A stretch of DNA of 64,000 nucleotides, taken from NCBI GenBank assembly GCA_039707655.1, contig CM077666.1, positions 308,042,166 through 308,106,165 on the forward strand. Reading direction: 5' to 3'. The notes below the pieces were generated by a model. That model was not told where the DNA came from, made no database searches, and saw only the letters and a program-made list of their open reading frames with translations. Positions 23,771 to 33,121 of this stretch are shown piece by piece. The translations under genes were made by a program, and so were the position numbers. Within the stretch, counting starts at the first letter, position 1, and each line of letters begins with the position of its first letter. This DNA is from Elymus sibiricus (Eukaryota > Streptophyta > Magnoliopsida > Poales > Poaceae).

Positions 23771-25908
23771 GCCAAGCTAGGCAAAAGCCTAAGCTTGGGG
23801 GAGTACGTATCTCTCACCGACATTACATTCATGCTCACACATTTCATTCCAGTTGTCGGTGTACACACTTTTTCATTGTATAATCCATGCTAGTTTTATT
23901 TTCTCACTTTCTTCTAGTGTGTTCGAAAAACTTGAGAAAATCCAAAAACATTTCTCGCTTCTTTTTGGTTTTTTCTTTCTAGTTTAATTAGTTGTAGTTT
24001 CGTAGTAGTAAAAGAAAACCCAAAAAGATTTCTCGTTTCTTCTTTTACTTGTTGGGAGCTTTCCCGTGTAAATAGTTTTTTTTTCTTTTTCTCATTTTTC
24101 ATTTTCTTCTTTATTTCTTTTTCTTTAGAAAAACTAAAAACTCCAAAAATATTTCAGTGCGTTTCTCTGAAATTCTTTTCTTTTGTTGAGTCATTGTAAG
24201 GAGAAGACCATGATGAAAATGTTGAGTGGCTCTCATATGCATTGTTGTTGATCTAACAAAGAGCCCATTTTACCTTGTCTTCTCCTTTGAATAGAATGCT
24301 AGCAGATTCCAGCTTAGTCCACGGCACACTTGCACTATTTTTATTTTCATATCATTCGGTCGTGCAAGTGAAAGGCAATAATGACGATGATTTGATGAAG
24401 TGACTGTGGCAAGGAAAAGCGGGTATGAACTCAACTTGTTCTTTGTTTTTATAAATATGTTTAACTCAGTATCCATGATTTAGCATGTTATGATTAAACA
24501 TGTTTATGATGACAATTAGAGATTATAGTTGCTCATTCCATGCTTAAGTAGCTAGGAGTGGATAATGATTTATCTTGAGTGTCAACATGCATTAAAATGA
24601 TTGTGATGTAGTATGATGATATGGTATCCTCCTCTGAATGTTTCAAGTGGCTTGACTTGGCACATGTTCACGCATGTAGTTGATTCAAAACCAACATAGC
24701 CTTCACGATATTTATGTTCATGGTGCTTATATCCTACTCATGCTAGTATTCAATGTTGATTATTCATAATGCATGATTATGACCGTTTTCGCTATCTAGC
24801 TGGTCGCTTCTCAACCTATTTGCTAGCCTTCGCCTGTACTAAGCGGGAATGCTGCTTGTGCATCAAAACCTTTGAACCAAAGTTATTCCAGATGAGTCCA
24901 CTATATCTACCTATACGCGGTATTACTTTGCCGTTCTAAGTAAATTTGCATGTGCCACCTCTAAATATTCAAATGAACATCTGTTTTGTGTGCCCGTACC
25001 GCTCATGGAGCGACAGGGGGTGGTCAGTATCTTCCATGCTAAGTGGGTTATTCTCATGATGAGTGTCTATTCACTTGTCCTTGCACGAGAGGGGCTGGTA
25101 ATCGGGATGCCCAGTCCCACTATTAAAACTGCAAATAATAAAACAAACTCCCCCGGAAAGTTGTTGGTATGGAGGGCACCCGAGGATTCAGCTAGCCATG
25201 GCTTGTGATTGTTGGTGGAGGGGGAGTAAACTTTACTTTACCGCTTGGGAACCGCCGCTAATGTGTTTAGCATGGAAGATATTGAAAACTCTCGGTCGTG
25301 ACGTTGATAGGAAAGGTATACCTCCCAAAATTTTATTTATCTCTGATTTAAGCTTCGAGCTCTGGCACCTCTGCAAATCTATGCTTCCCTCTGCGAAGGG
25401 CCTATCTATTTACTTTTATGTTATTTTACTTTTATTGTTGAGTCATCACCTTCTCAAACAAGCACCAGACCTGAGAGCACTATTGTCATTCTCATGCATT
25501 GTGTATAGTTAATGTTGTGTGCATCATGACTGGATCTCTTCTACCATGAATTACAATGTTTAGTCGCTGCATGAACTTTGGAGGTGCTCTGCATTTATGT
25601 TTTGCGGTCTCAGAAAGGGCTAGCGAGATACCATGTTGTCATATTATATCATGATTGTTTTGACAAAGTGTTGGCATTTGAGATATCTTATTATTGCTCG
25701 CTAGTTGATTATGCATTGATATGAGTGAATATAATTTCTAAGAGTTATCATTTGCATGGTTAGTTATAATCTTTGCTGAAAACTTGGGTACTATTTAAGC
25801 ATATATATAGATACAAGAACAAAAGAGTTTGTAAAAGTTTTTCTTTATCACTTTCAGTTTGTCAACCGAATTGCTTGAGGACAAGCAATGAGTTAAGCTT
25901 GGGGGAGT
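23771..25908 (+). other. Non-coding 3' domain and polypurine tract of the Sabrina-like element
   Basis: No coding region is seen. AAGCTTGGGGGAGT occurs just after ORF2 (23790-23803) and again as the PPT directly before the 3' LTR (25895-25908). The part 24780-25420 is clearly related, in inverse orientation, to 52690-53340 of the minus-strand Gypsy element. Shared words include CTTCCATGCTAA, CTATATCTACCTATA and AATTTGCATGTGCCA. Confidence 0.7.
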
Positions 25909-26305
25909 TGATACGTCTCCATCGTATCTACTTTTCCAAACACTTTTGCTCTTGTTTTGGCCCCTAATTTGCATGATTTGAATGGAACTAACCCGGACTG
26001 ACGCTGTTTTCACATATTGTTCTTTGCTAAGTTACTACTATTGCTACTACTGTCACAATTGCTACTACTATTGATGCTACCGTTACTGCTATTGTTACTC
26101 TTATTGCTACTGCTATCAAACTATCATACTACTGTGCTACTGATCACTCTGCTGCAGATATTTAGTCTCAGGTGTGGTTGAATTGATAACTCAACTGCTA
26201 ATACTTGCAAATATTCTTTGGCTCCCCTTGTGTCGAATCAATAAATTTGGGTTGAATACTCTACCCTCGAAAACTGTTGCGATCCCCTATACTTGTGGGT
26301 TATCA
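25909..26305 (+). repeat. Sabrina-like 3' LTR with about 1-kb internal deletion (397 bp)
   Basis: The first ~104 bp match the 5' LTR start and the remainder matches the 5' LTR end, with about six differences by eye. The join is CTGTTTTC|ACATATTG. In the 5' LTR the two edges (CTGTTTTCAG near 18222 and TTTTTCACATATTG near 19230) share TTTTCA, so about 1 kb was removed at a microhomology. Confidence 0.9.
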
Positions 26306-26440
26306 CCTATATTATGGACTTTGTTGACGCTGAACATATCAAAGTTAAAACACCGGCTTATGTCACGTGAGGGCCGGCTCTCTAGATAGCAAGGACAAAC
26401 CATAAAGGCTAAAAGCCTGCTTCCACAGGAAGCATATTAC

Positions 26441-26575
26441 AAGTGTCGAGTCTCGGAAGCCGGCCTTTATATTTCAAGTGTCGAGCCTCGAAATCCGGCC
26501 TTTATATTTCAATTGTCGAGCTTCGAAAGCCGGCCTTTATATTTCAAGTGTCGAGCCTCGAAAGTCGGCCTTCAT
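26441..26575 (+). repeat. 35-bp tandem repeat, four units
   Basis: Units start at 26441, 26476, 26511 and 26546 with AAGTGTCGAG or AATTGTCGAG and carry GCCGGCCTTTATATTTC (last copy truncated). The period is exactly 35 bp. Confidence 0.9.
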
Positions 26576-26637
26576 TTGGTTTATTATAACCCTTTCTTTT
26601 TGGTTTATTATAACCTATTTCACCATTTATTTATTTT

Positions 26638-26653
26638 TATATGTATATATGTA

Positions 26654-26691
<38 letters not shown>
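26638..26691. repeat. TA-rich microsatellite
   Basis: Imperfect TATATG units run into about fourteen consecutive AT units. It produces spurious Tyr/Ile-rich frames. Confidence 0.9.
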
Positions 26692-26695
<4 letters not shown>

Positions 26696-27020
26696 TCTTA
26701 TATTTTGCAGAAGCTGGTTTTTTATCTATGAAGCCGTGTTTCATATTTTCCTTAGAGTTATTTCAACCAAGAAACACAACACTTATGACATTCATACAAG
26801 GCAAAATTGCCGGGTTTTCGTTGCAACTCCAGTCAAGGATTCATATTGAACAAGCAACGTAATAGTTTTAAGGATGATCTTTGGCACAAATACTTCAAAA
26901 GTGCACGATGGCACTGCCAGATAAAGCAACAAGTCCTGCTCTTTCAACTCGGTAATTTCTGAGCTGACTTGAGTTAGCATGGCCTGCACAAACAAGAGTC
27001 GGGATTATAACACTTATTCA

Positions 27021-27260
27021 AAGTCCCAAGTCGCTGCAGGCTTGCGACCGGCACTTGGGGTTTACACTATTTGTTGCTCTTTTTCAAGGAAAGAACGTGT
27101 AAGTCCCGAGTCGTTGCAGGCATACGACCTGGCACTTGGGGGGCTACACTACTCAGTTCAAGATCTACAAATTTTCTAAAAAGTCCTAAGTCGCTGCAGG
27201 CATGCGACCTGGCACTTGGGAGCTACAGCGTTCAGTTGTTTAAACAGATCATAAGGTCCA
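27021..27260 (+). repeat. 80-bp tandem repeat, three units
   Basis: Units start at 27021, 27101 and 27181 with AAGTCCCAAGTCGCTGCAGG-type sequence and carry CGACCTGGCACTTGGGGG. A diverged unit recurs at 48662, across the Tat-lineage insertion, confirming that both sides belong to one element. Confidence 0.85.
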
Positions 27261-27299
27261 AATTGAAGACCCGACTCATCACATACTGATGAGCCGGCC

Positions 27300-28134
27300 T
27301 GTCGTGGTGTGCTCACGGCAGATGCCATGGGTAGGCTAATCGAACGTGGTTGGGGCCGGAGGACGTCGGAGGGTTTCGGAGGCGAGAACGGGGACAAGCG
27401 GTGGACGACACATGATGTACCCAGGTTCGGGGCCCTCCGGGGGAGGTAACACCCCTAGTCCTGCAAGCTCAACTAGATGGATCACTAGACGAGCTACAAT
27501 GGCGCTCCTTTAGCTGTGTGGGTGGAGGAGGAAGGAGGACTGGCTCTCTCCTTCTCCTGGAGAAATGGTAGGATGTTCGCGTGGGGGGAAAGAATACAGG
27601 ATCCAGCCTCCTTGCATGGAGGGCTCCCTGGGGATCTTATAGGCCGGCTCCCCAGGGTTACAATGGTAATCTACTAGGGCGCGGGGCCCGGTTGTCATCG
27701 CCTCATGCCGGACAGTGGTACCCGCCGGCTGCGGGCCCCGCCGGCCGTCCGGCACTGTAGCACGTCTTCGCTTGCGTCATGGAGCGACGGGCACTGTTCA
27801 GCTACAGTGCTGCGCCGGGTCGTCGCCGCCGACCCCGGGCCATGGTTCCGGGGCGTACTGTAGCCACGCTCGCCCGGTCTTCGGGGCGGCACGCACTGTA
27901 GCCATGCTGGCTCCATCGTGGGGGGCTGTGTTGTCACCTGGCCGGTTGGAGCCGATGCCGGCTTGGGCGTCTGCCGCCTTCAGTGTCGCCGGGTCGAGCT
28001 TCGTCGTCGTGCCTGGCCGGCCCTGGGCCTCCAGGCCGGCTGGTGAGCGGGCCGGGTATAGGGGCGCTGGCCGCCCCGTTGTTTTGAAAATGGTTAAGTG
28101 TTGATGAGCCTACCCGGGGGTCATCCCCCCGACA
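27300..28134 (-). repeat. Tat-lineage 3' LTR (835 bp)
   Basis: On the minus strand it starts TGTCGGGGGGATGACCCC and ends GTGAGCACACCACGACA. The adjacent PPT-like CTTCGGGGACTAC lies at 28135-28147 (minus strand). Confidence 0.85.
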
Positions 28135-28759
28135 GTAGTCCCCGAAGCTGGCGAGGCCGCCGACTGCCGGCTGGGGCCCCCGACAGCTTACCCCCTTGAT
28201 GAGCGACAGGTCCGGCCTGGCCGGCCGCGAAGAGCGTGTCTGGGTCCCCACGCATCCGGCCTAGATGACGGAGGCGGAGGGGCCTGTCGGTCCGTCTTCT
28301 GGTGCGAAAAGTCACGCCCGCCGCCTGTCGGGAGCTCGCCACGTGGCGCCGTGGCCAGGCCTTGGCCTGCCAGGCCACGCGCGCGACGGGACGTCGCTGC
28401 AAGATGGGCCCACGGGGCTAGGGCTTGGCGCACGCGCGGGATCTTCTGCGGCGGTCCTGGACGCTTGCGCTTCCCGAGGCGTTTAATGCGCCCGCTTACC
28501 GCGGAAGGGGTGGGGGAACGTGGGCACAAATGATCCCACTTCCCCCACGCCCCTGCGGGGTTTAAATGAGGGGGAGGGGGAGGAGCCGAGGCACAAATGC
28601 CCCTCGCCCCGCCCCGCTGCTTCTTCTTCTTCCTTTGCTCTTCCTTTGCGCGCCCGCATCCGCATGCTCGCCGCCGCCGCCGCTCCGCGCGACAGGCCGA
28701 CCGCAGCGCGCAGCTCCGTCGCAGCACCGTCGCCGATCCCGTCCTCACCGTGCCTGGCA
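28135..28759 (+). promoter_or_regulatory. Probable promoter and 5' UTR of the antisense gene
   Basis: This stretch lies between the LTR and the chosen ATG at 28760. TTTAAAT at 28560 is a plausible TATA element, followed by a GC/CT-rich leader (28600-28640). An in-frame ATG at 28520 lies before that TATA, so it is unlikely to be the start. The promoter is inferred. Confidence 0.4.
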
Positions 28760-31700
28760 ATGGCGCGCCCCGCCGGATCTTGGGAGGGATCTGATGTCAC
28801 CGAGGCCGACATCAAGTACCTCCGCCGTACGCGAAGGCTGCCACCGGCGGACGTGGTGGAGGCGCACGCGCCCGGCCCGGAGGAGGTCCCGAAGCCATGT
28901 GACGGCGAGGCCGTCGTCTTCCTCACGCACTTCGCCCGCGGATTCGGCCTCCCGGCGAGCATGTTCTTCCGTCGCTTCCTTGACTTCTTTGGCCTGCAAC
29001 CGCACCACCTCAGCGCCAGCGCCGTCCTCCAGCTTGCCACATTCATGACCTGCTGCGAGGGCTACATCGGCGTTTGGCCGGGAATCGACCTGTGGAGCCG
29101 GATGTTCTTCTTCAAGCCACAGGTGGCGGGTAAAGGTGTCATGTCCACTTGCGGGGTGGCGGTGATCTGCCGCCGCCCATCCGGCACGTGGCCCAAGCTG
29201 CCGGTCGTCGAATCAGCCAAGAAATGGCAAAAGTCGTTCTTCTACGTGAAGAACACCAACCCGGAGGTCGACCGCGTCAATCTACCGTCTTTCGACAACA
29301 ATCCACCGACCGAGCAGCTGAACTGGAAACACTTCCCCCAGCAGCCGCCTGCAGAGATCACAAACATCTGCAGCCGGCTGGCAGAGATGCTAGGCGGCGA
29401 GGGGCTCCGACCCTCTGACTTCATCGCGGCCTTCATCAGCCGTCGGATGCTGCCTCTATAGGAGCGGCCGCACCGGATCTATGATATGAGCAGCCGTCGC
29501 GATCCTTGCCGGATGTCGTCGAAAGAGCTGACGCCGACCGAGGTCGCTCGCCGCGTTAACAACATTTCCGTGGCCGGGCTCGCCGAGAAGGGGTGGAGCT
29601 TCGGCAAGGTGCCGTACAGCCGGGACGCCCCCGCGCCGGAGGTGAGTCCTTGGACCCTATTCTTTGCGTGTTCCGCTCTTCTTCTTCGACCTGATGCACG
29701 AGCCCGGCCGCAGCACTCCTTGGGTCGGCAGGATGTCGCGGGATCGGATTCCCGAGCCGCCTTGGCGCCAGACCGTGAGGCCTCCGATGAGGAGGAGGAG
29801 GCGGATCTCGAGGCTGTTGACGGGGGCGCCGCAGTCGTGAGCCCATCTAGCGGGGAGCTGTCGGAGGGGGACGCCGAGGAAACCACCGGCGCGGGATGAC
29901 GCCGAGCAGTCGCACATGCCGACCTCCCTCATTTCCACGACACGGAAATGGCTTTGCCGGGTGGGCGATCCGTCGGAGGAGGTGCGACCGCATGGAAAGC
30001 GGCCGGCTACGAAGTCGGGGCCCGCGACGCGCTTGGGGGAGAAACGACCCGTGGAGCCGGCAGCGGCCAGCAACCGGCCGGTAGTGAAGAAGGTCCGGTC
30101 GGCTGCCCGGACGTTTGAGGGGCGGCAGGCGGCCCTGAAGCCGCCGGCCCAGCGCGCCAAGCCGACTATCCCCATGAGCTCGGGTAAGTTGGGATCCTGA
30201 GCCCGATCTTTTGGTCCTTCCGTTATCTTCGAGTGCTTTCTGATCGATGCGTGTTATGTAGGGCCCCGAGGGATGTCGCCAGGGCCGCCAGCCCGTCCAT
30301 GCTGAGAAGCGGGACCGGCACGGGTGAGGGTCGACCGGCCGACCCGGCCTCGGCCATGCGGAACGCTAGAGTGGACCTACCTTGCGAGTGGGCCGAGGCC
30401 GCCGCCCGGGCGCAAGCAGACTCTGCTGCTAAGGAATGGGGGGACGCCACCGCCGGAGAGCTGGAGGATGCCATGGGGAGGGCGCAGGCGGATGTCCACA
30501 CTGAGGTGCGGAGGGGCACCGTGACCGAGGCACCGGCAGGGGCGGATGAAACAGCCGGCGCGGACCCGAAGGCGCATGCCGGGAGCGTCGTGGCCGCGGC
30601 CGACCGGCCGGCGCTGGGTGGAGGGAAATCGCCGCTCGGCCCGGAGGCTGCGCCGAGGAGCTCCCAAGCCTTGGTGCCCCGAGGGCTCGACACGCGGACT
30701 CCTGAGCATGATTCCGAGCCACGGGGGGGGGGGGGGGGGGAGATGACTCAACCATCCAGCCGCAGCGGGACCGGTCGGATGCCGGAGGGGTCGCCGGCGA
30801 TGCATCCATGGAGGGCGTGGGACCTCTGGCAGGCTCGGAGGCGTCGGAGCTTGCCGAGTGCTGCAGGTGGGCGGAGGAGCTCGTGGGCCAACTACGTCAG
30901 GCGGAGCGGTCCATCTCGGTGATTTTTTGTTTTTGTTGGCTCGTGCTTTGAACAGTGGGGGCGCGCTAGCGCACCCACTGGGTGTAGCCCCCGTGACTCG
31001 GGCCAGTTGCCTCGCAACCGGGCCGGGTCTCTCCGAAGTCCTTCCCTTGCTTGAACTCTTGTCGCTTTCCTGCAAACCGGGAGCGATCAGCGAGCGGAGA
31101 TGTGGAGCCGGCTGCAGGCCCGTAATGACGTGCTCTAGGGCCACCTCCGAACCCGGGAGGCGGAACTGTACCAAGCCCGAGGTATGAGCCGGTTCAGCTT
31201 CCCTTTCAGTGGGGGCGCGCCAGCACACCCACTGGGTGTAGGCCCCGAGATTCGGGCCGGCTGGTGGGCAGTCGGGTCGGATCGTCTTGAGCCTTAAATT
31301 TGCCTTTTCGTTGGTTTCTAAAAGTTGCATCTGGGTTGCCGCAGCTCGCGCCGCGTCCTTGCAGAACCGGCTAGACGAGGCCGAGTGGCAGTTCCACGAG
31401 AGCGAGCTCCAGCGTCGCCGGGTTGCGGAAGCGTGCGTTCAGCTGCAGGCCGAGAAGGAGAAGCTGGAGGCCGAGCATCTCGCAGAGCTCCAGAAGCAGG
31501 CGGACACATGCCGCGACCTGTGCAAACGGCGGAGTGGGCCGCCAAGGAGGAGCAGCTGCAGCGGGAGATGCGACGGCTGGAGGGGCTCTTCGTTGGTAAG
31601 CTTTGCCATTGTTTCGATCATTTTTCCGACTGCAGTAGTTGGGACGGATGCCTGATCCCTATTTCTGCTGTCTTCAGAGAACTTCCCGGACCTGTAGGGC

Positions 31701-32354
31701 GCAGCCGAGGCGGCCATGGAAGAGCATCGCCAGTATTGGAGACGCCAGGGGCACGTCATCGAGGAAGGCGCCGCCTGGGATGCGCGGGAAATCATTCTTG
31801 CCGCCGACGTCCGGGTGCCGCAGCTCGGGCGCTACATCAGTCGACTCCAAGGGGCAGGTCTAAGGCTGGCAGCAGCGCTTTGGCACGGAGCCATCATGCC
31901 TGAGGCCAACCTTCGGATTCTCCGGTGGCTGGAGGCGGCTCCTGAACGCCTGGAGGCGTGGAAAGCCTCTGCCGCCCAGGCTGGTGCCCAGATGGCGCTG
32001 GGCTTTGTCAAGGCATGGTATCCCGGTGTGGAAATGGCGCGGCTGGCCACCCGATGAGCCAAGGAAGACCTGGCGCCGGCTGCGGAGGCCATCGCTTGCC
32101 GCGCCAGCGCCCTCGCCTCCTACATCGACCTCGACGAGTTCGTCAGGGATCGCATGGAGGATGGGACGGAGCTGCCGGAGGACACCCTTGGGCTGGCCCT
32201 TAATGGCGAGGAGGATGTGGAAGAGGAGACTAGCTCCAGTGATGGTGGCGATGACTCAAGGCAGTCGGCCAGCGAAGAGGACGATGCTAACTCCACGGGG
32301 CCGGAGCCAGTCGTGTCCACATCCGGACTTGGATCCGATCAGCCCGAGGCCTAG
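28760..32354 (+). pseudogene. Antisense accessory gene of the Tat-lineage element (Transposase_28-like, spliced, decayed)
   Basis: Exon 1 (28760-29641) starts MARPAGSWEGSDVTEADIKY and contains FLTHFARGFGLPASMFFRRF and FDLQ/FFGLQPHHLSASA-type helices, as in the 'putative gypsy-type transposon' domain. It has one TAG at 29459-29461 and ends at GAG|GTGAGT. A second exon from about 29732 is acidic (SDEEEEADLEAVDGG). Later exons include a coiled coil (31340-31590; QNRLDEAEWQFHESELQRRR). The last exon (about 31678-32354) contains EEHRQYWRRQGHVIEEGA and ends at TAG 32352-32354, with stops at 31695-31697 and 32055-32057. Middle exon borders are not resolved. It converges on pol. Function unknown; comparable antisense ORFs are known from Tat elements. 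Confidence 0.65.
30723..30740 (+). repeat. Homopolymer of 18 G
   Basis: An uninterrupted G run lies in the antisense gene region (plus strand). Runs of this length are prone to slippage and to assembly error, so the local reading frame cannot be trusted. Confidence 0.95.
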
Positions 32355-33121
32355 GGGGGCGGCTTTTTATCTGTTTTTCTTTTCCCTGGACAATCGTAGT
32401 TAGTTCGCAAGTCCACCCACTGGGGTGTATATTTATGTAATGAACTCCTGGCCGTGGGCCTTTTGACATGTGTATGATTGCGCGTGCGCTCTGCTTACGC
32501 GTAATTTTTGTCGATCGACGGCTCGCCCTTGCTTCTTCCCTCGACCCTCTTCCTGTGCTCCTTCCTTTTTGACACCCTCCCCGCCAGCCGGACAGCCGGG
32601 AGCCGGTCTGTAGCTAGGTCGAGGAGTTGGTTTCGAGAGATAGCACACAATACTTAGGTTCTTAGGACGTGAGCGCAAGCGAACCACCCCCTGGGCCGGC
32701 CAGCTGCAGGCGGCAGAGCCGGCTGAAACGCGGCCGGCCAGTGCGGCGTCAAGTGTAAGTGGGGGCCGGGTTGACCGAGCCGGAAGCTCCCGCATAGCCA
32801 TTTCTCCGTGTGAGAGCGCTTTCGGCCCCTGGCTCTTGCTGGCCGGACAGCCGGGTGCCGGACTGTGGCGAATGGCGAAGAGGGGGCTTAGGCAGCGCGC
32901 ATGCAATGTTGCCGGCTATGGGAGGCGAGGCGCGGGCTAGCCGGCGAGCCCCCGAGCCCCCAAGCCGGACATGCCGACCCGGCGGCTGGGAGGCAAGAAA
33001 TGCGGTAAAGTGCGCAAGGGGTAGAAAGTTTGGCAGAAACAAGAGGCAGCCCCCGAGTGTCGCTCGGGGGACCTGCTGATTTCATTAACTTCAAAGGACA
33101 GTGGTACATACATATACTGGC
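32355..33121. other. Intergenic region between the convergent antisense gene and pol
   Basis: It holds the 3' ends of two convergent transcription units. A CCACCCACTGGGGTGTA motif at 32413 echoes the intron repeats of the antisense gene. No further coding domain is recognised. Confidence 0.55.

Larger units (their letters stand above)
18115..26305 (+). mobile_element. Sabrina-like non-autonomous Gypsy retrotransposon
   Basis: The flanking TSD is CCTAT (18110-18114, 26306-26310). Order: 5' LTR 18115-19528, PBS 19540-19557, gag-protease pseudo-ORF 19598-21972, LTR-like internal segment and leader 22190-22757, ORF2 22758-23770, non-coding 3' domain, PPT, 3' LTR 25909-26305. There is no RT, RNase H or integrase. 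The LTR start TGATACGTCTCCATCGTATC is what I remember for the Triticeae family Sabrina. Confidence 0.85.
26306..27299 (+). other. LARD interior, middle segment (non-coding)
   Basis: It resumes the LARD after the second CCTAT. It contains the 35-bp array, an AT microsatellite and the 80-bp array listed separately, and ends at CGGCC (27295-27299), the TSD of the Tat-lineage insertion. No coding domain is seen; the frames at 26478-26862 are made by the repeats. Confidence 0.75.

Noticed and set aside
26478..26862. Plus-strand frames rich in Tyr and Ile
   Set aside because: Created by the 35-bp repeat and the TA microsatellite.
28566..29048. 160-codon Arg/Ser-rich frame
   Set aside because: Overlaps exon 1 of the antisense gene in another frame; the other frame has the conserved domain.
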